Positions 16,398 through 24,086 of a stretch of 64,000 nucleotides of DNA are shown here, piece after piece; the first letter of the stretch is position 1; every line of letters begins with the position of its first letter. Origin of the DNA: an uncultured Bryobacterales bacterium. GTDB taxonomy: Bacteria > Acidobacteriota > Terriglobia > Bryobacterales > UBA6623. The notes below the pieces were generated by a model. It had not been told where the DNA came from and made no database searches. It saw nothing but the letters and a program-made list of their open reading frames with translations. The stretch covers positions 186,001 through 250,000 of the forward strand of contig CATOTH010000010.1 of assembly GCA_951813065.1 (NCBI GenBank). The letters are read 5' to 3'. A program made the position numbers and the translations under genes.

Positions 16398-18686
16398 GTG
16401 CCGAACGATCCGCAACCAATCCCAGACGTTGCCGGCGTAGGCGGGTCACGAGGTTTCGAGCTGCTGGCGCAACCGGTCCAGCAGTGGATCTGGAGGAGAG
16501 GCTGGGGCGAACTCCGCGACATTCAGGAGCGTGCGATTCCTTTGCTTCTGGGTGGCGACAGGGACTTGGTCATTGCCGCCCCGACTGCGTCGGGCAAGAC
16601 CGAGGCGGCATTCGTCCCGCTCCTGTCGCGCCTTGTGTCGGCCGATCGCCAGGCTCGGGGCTTCGAAATCGTTTACGTGAGTCCCCTCAAGGCACTCATC
16701 AACGATCAGTTCCGCCGTCTTGAGGAGCTCTGCGAGGCTCTTGAAGTCCCCGTCCACAAGTGGCACGGCGACGTCAGCTCGGGAGCGAAGGCTCGAGCCA
16801 TGCGCGCGCCCCAGGGCGTTCTGCTGATAACCCCGGAGTCATTGGAAGCCCTGTTTGTCCGCCGCGGCCGCGATGTCCCGCGCCTCTTCGCGCCGGTCAG
16901 CAACGTCGTGGTCGACGAACTGCACTCCATGCTGGACACCGAACGGGGCGTGCAGCTGCGATCGTTGCTGAACCGGATCGAGATCGCTGTTCGCAGGAGA
17001 GTCCGGCGAGTCGGCCTGTCGGCCACTTTGGGGGACATGGGCTTGGCCTGTGCGTACCTTCGACCGGGCGAGCCGGACGAAGTCGAAGTCGTCCGCAGCG
17101 ATTCCGGGGGGCAGGAGATTAAGTTGCTGCTCAAGGGGTATGTGGTCGGCGGCCCCCGCGAGGAGCTCTGGGACTCCGAGGGCGAGAGCGGCTCGGGGCC
17201 TGCCGATGACCGGGAGGTCAGCGAGCGCTCCATCGCGGCGCATCTCTTCAGGTCACTCAGAGGGAAACGGAACCTGGTCTTCGCCGATTCCCGCGAGCAG
17301 GTTGAGATCTACGCTGACCGTCTTCGGGAACTATCCGAGAAGGCTCACCTGCCCAACGAGTTCTTCGCTCATCACGCCAGCCTCGCGCGCCAGCATCGCG
17401 AATTCGTGGAGGGCCGGCTACGGGGCGCTTACGAGCCGACGACGGCGGTTTGCACCTCGACGCTCGAACTCGGGATTGACATCGGGGAGGTTGAGAGCAT
17501 CGCGCAGATCGGCCCGCCGTTCTCCGTATCGAGCACCCGCCAGAGGCTGGGCCGCTCCGGACGCAGGCAGGGCAAGGCGGCAGTGATGCGGACCTATATC
17601 CAGGAGTCGGCGCTCGGATCTGAGAGCCATCCGGTGGATGCCTTGCGAATTCGCCTGGTGCGCTCGATCGCGATCATCGAACTGCTCGTTGAAGGCTGGT
17701 GCGAGCCGCCCGGACCGGGCGCGCTGCATTTGTCGACGTTCGTGCAACAGGTCTTGTCGGTGATCGCCGAGCGCGGCGGTGCCACGGCCAGCACGTTGTT
17801 TGACACGCTGTGTCGGCGGGGGGCGTTCTCAGCTGTGAGCGCGTCGCTCTTCAAGCAGGTGCTCAGGGCACTCGCTACGGGCAAGAAGCCGCTGATCGAG
17901 CAAGCCCCCGACGGTACGCTGCTGTTGGCCGCCCGGGGCGAAACGCTCGTCGAGCACTACACGTTTTACGCCGCCTTCGGGACGCCTGAGGAGTATCGCG
18001 TGGTAGCCGAGGGCCGCACCCTTGGATCGCTGCCTGTGGCAGTGCTCTTCGTGGTCGGTTCGCCGATTATCTTCGCTGGCAAGCGCTGGCGGATTTCCGC
18101 CGTGGATACCGCGGCCAAGGTCCTGGAGGTCACGCCCGATCCGACCGGGACTCCCCCGAAGTTTTCGGGGAGCCCCGGCTCCCTCGACGACCGTGTAGCG
18201 GAGAGGATGCGAGAGGTGTACCTGGAACGCTCCGTGCCCGCGTACCTGGACGCAGCCGCCCGGATGTTGCTCGCGGAAGCCCGATCGAACTATGCGCGCT
18301 TCGGCCTCGACGTGGCGCCTGTCCTGCAGATTGGCACGAAGCAGACCCTGATCACGCCGTGGCGTGGCACGATTGTGACCGAGACACTGGCTCTTGCTCT
18401 GATCGCGAAGGGTCTACGGGCGTCCCCCCGGGACCACGTGGTCGTCGAGGTCGACGCCAGCGAGACTTCGGTCCGGCGGGCACTGCGAGAAGTCGCAGTT
18501 GGGAAGCTGCCCGATGCCGTGTCGCTGGCCGCGCTGATGCGCAACCTGGAGCGCGAGAAGTACCATCCATACTTGGGTCACGCCCTCCAGTGCATTGACG
18601 CCGCATCGGCGTGCATTGCCGTCGATTGCCTGTCGGAACTCGCCGGCGAGATTCTGCGTGGTGGCCAGGTAGCCGAAGAGAGGTAG
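16398..18686 (+). CDS. Superfamily II DEAD/DEAH helicase, Lhr/BrxHI-like
   Basis: A 762-residue helicase with a GTG start at 16398; an in-frame stop at 16380-16382 rules out a much longer N-terminus. The N-terminal pattern WIWRRGWGELRDIQERAI is followed by the helicase motifs: I, APTASGKTEAAF (residues about 58-70); Ia, VYVSPLKALINDQ; Ib, LLITPESLEAL; II, VVVDELHSM (DELH near 173); III, VGLSATLGD; V, TSTLELGIDIGEV; VI, QRLGRSGRRQG (near 384). The C-terminal half is like the Lhr-type extension of BREX-associated helicases. It looks intact. It probably works with the TerB protein and the BREX-type ATPase encoded about 4 kb upstream on the same strand, but the intervening opposite-strand operon means it needs its own promoter. 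A stand-alone DNA-repair helicase is the alternative. Confidence 0.9.
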   Translation: MPNDPQPIPDVAGVGGSRGFELLAQPVQQWIWRRGWGELRDIQERAIPLLLGGDRDLVIAAPTASGKTEAAFVPLLSRLVSADRQARGFEIVYVSPLKALINDQFRRLEELCEALEVPVHKWHGDVSSGAKARAMRAPQGVLLITPESLEALFVRRGRDVPRLFAPVSNVVVDELHSMLDTERGVQLRSLLNRIEIAVRRRVRRVGLSATLGDMGLACAYLRPGEPDEVEVVRSDSGGQEIKLLLKGYVVGGPREELWDSEGESGSGPADDREVSERSIAAHLFRSLRGKRNLVFADSREQVEIYADRLRELSEKAHLPNEFFAHHASLARQHREFVEGRLRGAYEPTTAVCTSTLELGIDIGEVESIAQIGPPFSVSSTRQRLGRSGRRQGKAAVMRTYIQESALGSESHPVDALRIRLVRSIAIIELLVEGWCEPPGPGALHLSTFVQQVLSVIAERGGATASTLFDTLCRRGAFSAVSASLFKQVLRALATGKKPLIEQAPDGTLLLAARGETLVEHYTFYAAFGTPEEYRVVAEGRTLGSLPVAVLFVVGSPIIFAGKRWRISAVDTAAKVLEVTPDPTGTPPKFSGSPGSLDDRVAERMREVYLERSVPAYLDAAARMLLAEARSNYARFGLDVAPVLQIGTKQTLITPWRGTIVTETLALALIAKGLRASPRDHVVVEVDASETSVRRALREVAVGKLPDAVSLAALMRNLEREKYHPYLGHALQCIDAASACIAVDCLSELAGEILRGGQVAEER

Positions 18687-18721
18687 CCCAACTGTCGCTT
18701 GGCAGCGGCAATTCTCAGGGC

Positions 18722-18756
18722 CGGAGCGGGCTGGCAGTCGGTGTTGCCCGGCTCCG
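18722..18756. terminator. Possible bidirectional terminator hairpin
   Basis: CGGAGCGGGC pairs with GCCC, one unpaired base, then GCTCCG, across a loop of about 14 bases. It lies between the convergent ends of the helicase gene (stop 18686) and the small secreted-protein gene (stop 18768). No T-run follows on either strand, so it may only contribute to termination. Confidence 0.4.
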
Positions 18757-18767
18757 ACCTGGTCTCG

Positions 18768-19268
18768 TCATTTGTCGATGATTCTCTCGCCCGCCACCGA
18801 TGGTTTCTTCAGATCGAATTCAGCTGATCTTCTTGTCGAGGTCTCTTCCCGCGCCTCCTTGAATCCGCCGACTGCCTTGTACAGCAAGGCAGCAAGTTGA
18901 GGATGCTCCCCGATTGCCGGAAGAACGTCCTTGGGATTCCCACTCGAGCCGATTTGAGAGCCAGAACCAGCGATGAAAACGAAGCTGAAGCTTATGCGTT
19001 CACGATTAGGGCCGGAAACAGTCGTCGTCGGCGCGAACGGCAATCGAAACCCGGCTTCGAGCAGTCTCGAGATCGACTCGGCGCATTCGAGTCCATCCCC
19101 GAGGTCCACGTAGGCGTCACTTGAATAAGTCCAGTGAGTGACCGATATATACCCTTCTGCTTGCGCTTCGCATCGGATCACGACGACCGGGGACGCCCAA
19201 GCTGCTGCCGGAATCATGCAAGTCGCTGTTGCCAACCCTGCGACGAGCCCTGCCCTTGCTTTCGTCAT
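18768..19268 (-). CDS. Small secreted protein of unknown function
   Basis: A 166-residue protein from the ATG at 19266-19268, chosen because AAGGGAGG stands seven bases upstream; an in-frame start at 19316 has no such site. The N-terminus is a signal peptide (MTKARAGLVAGLATATCMIP, then AAAWAS). The mature part begins PVVVIRCEAQAEGYISVTHW and includes VDLGDGLECAESISRLLEAG, whose two cysteines could form a disulphide bond, followed by SFSFVFIAGSGSQ. The C-terminus is charged. I recognise no family. It is transcribed away from the Gfo/Idh/MocA gene starting at 19670 and converges on the helicase gene. Confidence 0.7.
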   Translation of the reverse strand: MTKARAGLVAGLATATCMIPAAAWASPVVVIRCEAQAEGYISVTHWTYSSDAYVDLGDGLECAESISRLLEAGFRLPFAPTTTVSGPNRERISFSFVFIAGSGSQIGSSGNPKDVLPAIGEHPQLAALLYKAVGGFKEAREETSTRRSAEFDLKKPSVAGERIIDK

Positions 19269-19275
19269 GCCGCGC

Positions 19276-19283
19276 CCTCCCTT
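19276..19283 (-). promoter_or_regulatory. Ribosome binding site deciding the 19268 start
   Basis: On the minus strand AAGGGAGG precedes the ATG at 19268 by seven bases. It is the best Shine-Dalgarno match around this gene and selects 19268 over the upstream in-frame start at 19316. Confidence 0.7.
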
Positions 19284-19378
19284 GATTCGATGTTCTCTCC
19301 GGACGTTCGCGTCCAACTACTGCCCGTGAGACGGTTATTGCAGTGTGTTGGTTCCCCCAATGGAAGAAGGGCAACAAC

Positions 19379-19397
19379 GTGCAAGGGCCCCTTGCAC
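19379..19397. promoter_or_regulatory. Perfect 19-base palindrome in a divergent promoter region
   Basis: GTGCAAGGG, one central C, then CCCTTGCAC: nine perfectly paired bases on each side. Its place between two divergent genes fits a dimeric repressor operator. The single-base centre is too tight for a normal RNA hairpin loop, though an inner-open hairpin is possible. No regulator gene is adjacent. Confidence 0.45.
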
Positions 19398-19669
19398 CGG
19401 TCCATTCGCAGCCATTGCGTCCGGCATCGGGTGTGCCGCGTCGGCATCCAGAACGGGGCTCCGCATGCTTGATCCGGAGACCGCCCACCACAGGCGACAG
19501 TCCGCGTGACGCGAGCATACCGAGCCTCCTCGACAGTCGACCCATAGCAATGGCGCCCGCGCTGAGTGCGACCAAACTGTGCGCCGACATGCGCTGTCAG
19601 AAGGTCCCTTGGTTATATTGGATTGAACACTATCGGTCGCGTTGCGTCCGCGAAAGGCTTTCAGAATCC

Positions 19670-21001
19670 ATGACTACGTCACGCCGTTCCTTCCTCGCTT
19701 CCGCTGCGGTTGGCACTGCAGTGCCTATGTCCGCAGCTTCCGCCAGCCGGGTCCTGGGCGCAAACGACCGGATTCGCCTCGGCCTCATCGGCTGCGGCGG
19801 AATGGGAAGGGGCGATCTCACCGACATGCTGCGGGCTGGCAAGACCGAAGCCGTCGCGCTTTGCGATATCGACAAGTCGCAGATGGCTCGGACCCAGGAG
19901 CGAGTTGTTGCTCCGTTCGATCAAACGGCTGAACTGCAGACGCAGGATTTCCGGCGCGTGCTGGAGCGCAACGACATCGATGCCGTGATCGTTGCGACGC
20001 CTGACCACTGGCACGCCATTCCGACGGTCGAGGCCTGCAAGGCCGGAATGGACGTGTATGTCGAGAAACCGCTGGCGATGACCGTCTGGGAGGGCCGCCA
20101 GATGGTCGACGCCGCGCGCAAGTATGACCGGGTCGTCCAGATGGGCACCCAGCAGCGCTCGGGCGCCCAGTATCGGGATGCCAAGGAGTACGTCGACAGC
20201 GGCAAACTGGGCCGAGTTCGGTTAGTGCGGTGCTGGGCCTATCTCGACTGGAAGGGCGAGACCCCGCACATGCCGGACGGACCGGCGCCGGACGGCGTGG
20301 ACTACGACATGTGGCTGGGTCCCACGGCAAAGCGTCCGTACAACCAGAATCGCTTCCATTTCAGTTTCCGATGGTACTGGGACTATTCCGGAGGCTTGAT
20401 GACCGACTGGGGGGCCCACATGATTGACATTGCGAATTGGTACATGGGTATCAAGTCTCCGACATCAGCCATGTCCGTGGGCGGCAAGTTCGCCTACCCC
20501 AAGGACGCCATGGAGACTCCGGACACCCAGCAGGTACTGTACGAGTTTCCTGAATTCTCGATGGTCTGGGAGCACGCCCTCGGCGTAGGCAGGGGGCCGG
20601 CGGACCGCGAGCACGGTGTGATGCTGCATGGCGAGAACGGGATTCTGATCGTTGACCGCCAGGGATGGGAAGTCTTGCCTGAGACGGATCGGATCGACAA
20701 GCCCGCCCGCGTGTACAAAGGCGCCGGCGTGCCACGGCAACTCTATCGTCCGGACCGCGAAAACATGCACCTGGACCATGTCAAGAACTTCCTGGAGTGC
20801 ATGCGGACCCGGGAGCGTCCGCGCTCGGACGTGGAGATCAGCCACGATTCCATGATCGGCTGCCATCTGGGCAACGCTGCGGTCAGGACCGGTCGGCGGG
20901 TCTACTGGGACGTCGAGAACGAGCACGTCGTGGATGACCCAGAAGCCGCAGCCTTCATGTACAAGCGTGAATATCGCAAGCCCTGGAAGCTCGAAGTCTG
21001 A
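19670..21001 (+). CDS. Gfo/Idh/MocA family oxidoreductase, Tat-exported
   Basis: A 443-residue protein. The start at 19670 is chosen because it puts a twin-arginine signal (TTSRRSFLASAAVG) at the N-terminus. The Rossmann fold follows: RIRLGLIGCGGMGRGDLTDM (residues about 33-52), then AVALCDIDKS. The family motif EKPLAMT and the diagnostic VIVATPDHWHAIPTVEACKA are present, as are GVDYDMWLGP and WYWDYSGGLMTDWGAHM, typical of the exported clade common in Planctomycetota and Acidobacteriota. It probably uses tightly bound NAD(P) to oxidise or epimerise a sugar or inositol in the periplasm; substrate unknown. It converges on a second Gfo/Idh/MocA gene with 49 bases between stops. Confidence 0.93.
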   Translation: MTTSRRSFLASAAVGTAVPMSAASASRVLGANDRIRLGLIGCGGMGRGDLTDMLRAGKTEAVALCDIDKSQMARTQERVVAPFDQTAELQTQDFRRVLERNDIDAVIVATPDHWHAIPTVEACKAGMDVYVEKPLAMTVWEGRQMVDAARKYDRVVQMGTQQRSGAQYRDAKEYVDSGKLGRVRLVRCWAYLDWKGETPHMPDGPAPDGVDYDMWLGPTAKRPYNQNRFHFSFRWYWDYSGGLMTDWGAHMIDIANWYMGIKSPTSAMSVGGKFAYPKDAMETPDTQQVLYEFPEFSMVWEHALGVGRGPADREHGVMLHGENGILIVDRQGWEVLPETDRIDKPARVYKGAGVPRQLYRPDRENMHLDHVKNFLECMRTRERPRSDVEISHDSMIGCHLGNAAVRTGRRVYWDVENEHVVDDPEAAAFMYKREYRKPWKLEV

Positions 21002-21050
21002 GCCGTACGGTTTGCCGCGCTTCAGGGTGTCTCCGGGCCTGGCGCGATCG

Positions 21051-22364
21051 TCACGACAATGTCCAGCTGCCGCGGTAAGGCCGCTGCAGCATTGCGGAAG
21101 CGCTTGCATCGCCCAGGATCCGCTCCGACCTGGGATCCCAGCGCAGCCCGCGCCCGAGTTTCACCGCAATGTTGGCGAGGTGGGCGACCGTGACTGATCG
21201 GTGGGCGGCTTCGATCGGCGCGACCGTGGGCCTGCCGGAGAAACAGCTGTCAATGAAGTTCTTGACGTGGTTGTCGCTGCGGTACAGACGCTTCTCGTTG
21301 CTGCCGAGGGGTTCGGTCAGCAGGCCTCTCGCGCTGGCTTCGTGAGTTCCCCTGTTCGCCCAGGCCCAGCCGTCCCGGCCCTCGAACAAGACGCCTGCGC
21401 GCTCCTCGTTGGAGCAGACCAGCGTCACGCCGTTGCGGTACTTGCACTCGAACGAGAACTCGGTTGCCGTGTCATAGATCGGGTGTTCCTCGAACTCCCC
21501 TCGTGGTGACTCGATCGCGACCGGCCCCGAGTTGTCCATTCCCAGGCCCCATTGCGCGATATCCAGGTGGTGCGCGCCCCAGTCGGTCATCTGGCCACCG
21601 GAATAGTCCGACACCCAGCGGAAATTGACTCCGACCCGGGCCGGCGCGAACGGCTTTTCCGGGGCGGGGCCTAGCCACATGTCGTAGTCGAACCCGTCCG
21701 GCACGGGTTGTGTCTCCGTCAGGTGCGCGGTCTTGCCGAAATCGGGCCTGCCGCGGGGGAGCCCGACCCGCACCGTGTGGACCCTGCCCAGGCGGTTGTT
21801 CCTCACCAGTTCGCATACCTTGCGGAAGTTGCTGTCGGAGCGCTGCTGGCTGCCCGTCTGCCACACGATTCCCGCGGTCTTCACGGCGTCTGCCATGGCG
21901 CGGCCTTCCCGCACTGTGAGGGAGAGCGGCTTCTGGCCGTAGATGTGCTTTCGCGCGCGGGCTGCGGCGATCGCGATCAGCGCGTGCCAATGGTCAGGCG
22001 TGCCGATGTAGATCGAGTCGATGTCTTCGCGCGAGAGCACGTCGCGAAAGTCACTGAGTGCCACGCATGAGTTGTCACCGTAGTGCTCGTTGACCAGGCG
22101 GCGTGCCGGTTCGCGGCCCCGCACGGATCCGCTCCAATACCCGCCGCCCTCGCGGTTCACGTCGCAGACCGCAAGCACTCGCACTCGCTGGTCCTGCAGG
22201 AATGGCTTGAGCCAGTTCGTACCGTTATTGCCGGTTCCGATGAAGGCAATCGAGAGCCGGTTGCTCGGAGCGTCTTGCGACAGCACACGGGCCGGGACGA
22301 TGGCTGGGAATCCGAGCAGGCTGGACTGGACAAAGGCGCGACGGCTGGGAGATGCGGGCTTCAT
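21051..22364 (-). CDS. Gfo/Idh/MocA family oxidoreductase, Tat-exported
   Basis: A 437-residue protein from the ATG at 22362-22364; a GTG three codons upstream is an alternative. Tat signal SPSRRAFVQSSLLGFP, then the nucleotide-binding motif LSIAFIGTGNNGTNWLKP. Family motifs follow: SIYIGTPDHWHALIAIAAA, GQKPLSLTVREGRAMADAV, TGSQQRSDSNFRKV, GFDYDMWLGPAPEKPF, SDYSGGQMTDWGAHHLDIA. The lysine of the usual EKP is kept (QKP), but the glutamate before it is replaced by glutamine. Its sequence clearly differs from the convergent neighbour at 19670-21001, so this is not a recent tandem duplication. Substrate unknown. Confidence 0.92.
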   Translation of the reverse strand: MKPASPSRRAFVQSSLLGFPAIVPARVLSQDAPSNRLSIAFIGTGNNGTNWLKPFLQDQRVRVLAVCDVNREGGGYWSGSVRGREPARRLVNEHYGDNSCVALSDFRDVLSREDIDSIYIGTPDHWHALIAIAAARARKHIYGQKPLSLTVREGRAMADAVKTAGIVWQTGSQQRSDSNFRKVCELVRNNRLGRVHTVRVGLPRGRPDFGKTAHLTETQPVPDGFDYDMWLGPAPEKPFAPARVGVNFRWVSDYSGGQMTDWGAHHLDIAQWGLGMDNSGPVAIESPRGEFEEHPIYDTATEFSFECKYRNGVTLVCSNEERAGVLFEGRDGWAWANRGTHEASARGLLTEPLGSNEKRLYRSDNHVKNFIDSCFSGRPTVAPIEAAHRSVTVAHLANIAVKLGRGLRWDPRSERILGDASASAMLQRPYRGSWTLS

Positions 22365-22439
22365 GGCAGTCACCAGTGTATTGCGACACGTTGAGGACTG
22401 TCGCCACCGGCAGGGGGATCAAGGGTACGGGCAACAGCC

Positions 22440-22499
22440 GAGCCCGGCTCAACTCCCATCCAGATGCCGTCGGGGACCGTGACTGAGATGTTCGGCATG
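22440..22499 (-). pseudogene. Duplicated 5' fragment of thrS (TGS-domain start)
   Basis: Read leftward from 22499 the sequence begins ATG CCG AAC ATC TCA and encodes MPNISVTVPDG. The intact threonyl-tRNA synthetase at 26030 starts MPNISVTLPDG. The first 21 bases are identical, and similarity continues to roughly base 57 with scattered differences before fading. The bases upstream of the two ATGs are unrelated. The rest of the synthetase is absent here; the frame runs on into non-similar sequence toward the Gfo/Idh/MocA start. The simplest reading is a dead remnant of a second thrS copy or a short recombination footprint, about 3.5 kb from the real gene and immediately upstream of the AbiEii-like gene. 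Confidence 0.7.
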
Positions 22500-22550
22500 A
22501 CCGGTTATCCGCAGAAATGCCGCTTTCTGGGCCGCTAACATGAAGTTACC

Positions 22551-23258
22551 GTGATTCACGGAGAACTGGAAATACCCGCAGGACCGCGGGGAATCCTCAG
22601 CGAACTTCTTCCAGTTGTGCTCGATTTCATTCCTGCGGAACGAATCGTATTTGGCGGCGGAACGGCGCTGGCTGCGCGCTGGCAGCACCGGGAGAGTCTT
22701 GACGTGGACTTGTTCGTTGACCCTGTCATATTTAACGCAAACATCTACCACCATGCGGCTGAATGCGAGGATCGTCTTGCCAGGCTTGGCTTCGGTCGCC
22801 TCGCAACGCTTGACGAGCATGGCTGCCACATCTCCCATCGTGCTGGCAAGGTCGATATCGTAGGATGTTTTCCGCTCACTCCCGATAGCCGTTCGAGGGA
22901 CTTCGTAGCGGGCACCGGAATAGCTTTGGAGACGAACAGCGAGGTATTGGCGAAGAAGCTGCATCGGCGGATTCTCGGCCACGGGCAAATCGTACCTCGC
23001 GATTTGTACGATTTTGCTTTCGCGAGGCGATTCGAACCAGAATCGATGCAAGCCGCTTGGAATGCACAGAGAGTTGTCGACGCCGACTCCTTGGTGGCTG
23101 CGCTCGGCAGCTTTGCTCCCGGTTGGATGGATCGCCAGGAGGAAACCGTTCTGGGGGCACGCTATCCGGAACTCGAGGCACACGCGGTCAAGGGCATGCT
23201 CGATGACGTCCTAGGGCGTTTTCCTAGCCTTTCACCAGATCGCCGGAGACAACATTGA
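22551..23258 (+). CDS. AbiEii/AbiGii-like nucleotidyltransferase (toxin-like)
   Basis: A 235-residue protein with a GTG start at 22551; an in-frame TAA at 22536-22538 excludes a longer product. The nucleotidyltransferase signature FGGGTALAARWQHRESLDVD followed by LF (residues about 35-56) supplies the Gly-rich loop, the Arg and the two metal-binding aspartates. The later LAKKLHRR and PRDLYDFAF motifs are typical of AbiEii/AbiGii proteins, which act as toxins in abortive-infection or toxin-antitoxin pairs by transferring nucleotides to RNA. The usual AbiEi winged-helix antitoxin gene is not found upstream. Instead a second gene of unknown family overlaps the stop codon (TGATG). Codon choice looks less GC-biased than the neighbours, which suggests transfer; I have not quantified this. 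Confidence 0.85.
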   Translation: MIHGELEIPAGPRGILSELLPVVLDFIPAERIVFGGGTALAARWQHRESLDVDLFVDPVIFNANIYHHAAECEDRLARLGFGRLATLDEHGCHISHRAGKVDIVGCFPLTPDSRSRDFVAGTGIALETNSEVLAKKLHRRILGHGQIVPRDLYDFAFARRFEPESMQAAWNAQRVVDADSLVAALGSFAPGWMDRQEETVLGARYPELEAHAVKGMLDDVLGRFPSLSPDRRRQH

Positions 23259-23887
23259 TGGCACTTGATTTCGATGCTGTGCGCAGGGCCTTCCACGGCC
23301 CGCCATTGGCCAGCCCGCCGGACCACCTGCCGACGCAAGAGGAACTGCTGGCTGAGCACGAGCGCATTCGCGTACGGTGCAGGCTTGACCTTGGACTCGA
23401 CCCCGTTGCCGCGGGCGTCGGCGAACACGGATCGCTGATCGGCGGTCCTGCCAAGCCCCTGACGATCATCCACAGACCCGTCGAACGGTTATTGCGCCTA
23501 GAGCCAATGCCCCTGGAGTGGTTTGACTACCCAGAGGCGCGACGCGCGTGGAGCGGGCCCGTCGAAGACGAGATCGATTTTCTCGATCGGCTGATCAGCG
23601 CGCATCTTGCGGGCTTCCCGAACAGGCCGACGGCTGAGGAATTCTCTCGTTGGCTGCGCTCCCCTGCCCGTAGCTCGCGCAAGGGAATGGCCTTTTACAA
23701 CGTTTTCGAGACGATCTGGCCAATTGACCTTCCCCGCTTGCTCAGCAGGGCCCATCTTTCGGTCTACGAAGTCGCTCGTGCCATCATCGTATCCGAGGCG
23801 CGCGCGCCGGAGACGATCCGGTGGCTGCATCAATTCGCCGTGAATCCCAAGATGGAACCTGCGGCTGGGACGCGCCCTGTCGCTTGA
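23258..23887 (+). CDS. Unrecognised partner of the AbiEii-like gene (putative antitoxin or co-factor)
   Basis: A 209-residue protein beginning at the ATG that shares one base with the preceding stop (TGATG), so its translation should depend on the nucleotidyltransferase gene. The sequence is soluble, acidic and Pro-rich at the start (FHGPPLASPPDHLPTQEEL) and helical at the end (DEIDFLDRLISAHLAGF, EEFSRWLRSP, VYEVARAIIVSEA). No helix-turn-helix or catalytic motif is obvious. I do not recognise a family. By position it could neutralise or assist the nucleotidyltransferase, but nothing in the sequence proves it. Confidence 0.7.
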   Translation: MALDFDAVRRAFHGPPLASPPDHLPTQEELLAEHERIRVRCRLDLGLDPVAAGVGEHGSLIGGPAKPLTIIHRPVERLLRLEPMPLEWFDYPEARRAWSGPVEDEIDFLDRLISAHLAGFPNRPTAEEFSRWLRSPARSSRKGMAFYNVFETIWPIDLPRLLSRAHLSVYEVARAIIVSEARAPETIRWLHQFAVNPKMEPAAGTRPVA

Positions 23888-24086
23888 CTCCATTCCGCGG
23901 GATCGACTCTCGGCCCGGTCGCTACCGTCCTGCTGGCCGAATGGCGGCGATAGCCGCGACGCCGCGGTCAACCGCGCGAGTCAGTCCAGGCTGGCGGCTT
24001 CGGATCTTGCCGCAATTGCACCGGACATGCCGGAAGGTCCGCCATGAGTGCCTTCGTTCGGCGCTGTCTTGCGCGTCCGGACCGGC

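Larger units (their letters stand above)
19269..19669. other. Divergent intergenic region, no supported gene
   Basis: These 401 bases lie between the divergent starts of the small secreted protein and a Gfo/Idh/MocA gene. The rightward frame is open through here, but its translation is not oxidoreductase-like before the twin-arginine signal at 19670. The notable element is a perfect 19-base palindrome at 19379-19397. Confidence 0.5.

Noticed and set aside
22449..23183. 244-codon leftward open frame across the AbiEii-like gene
   Set aside because: It is antisense to a gene with clear nucleotidyltransferase motifs and its own translation shows no family or domain.
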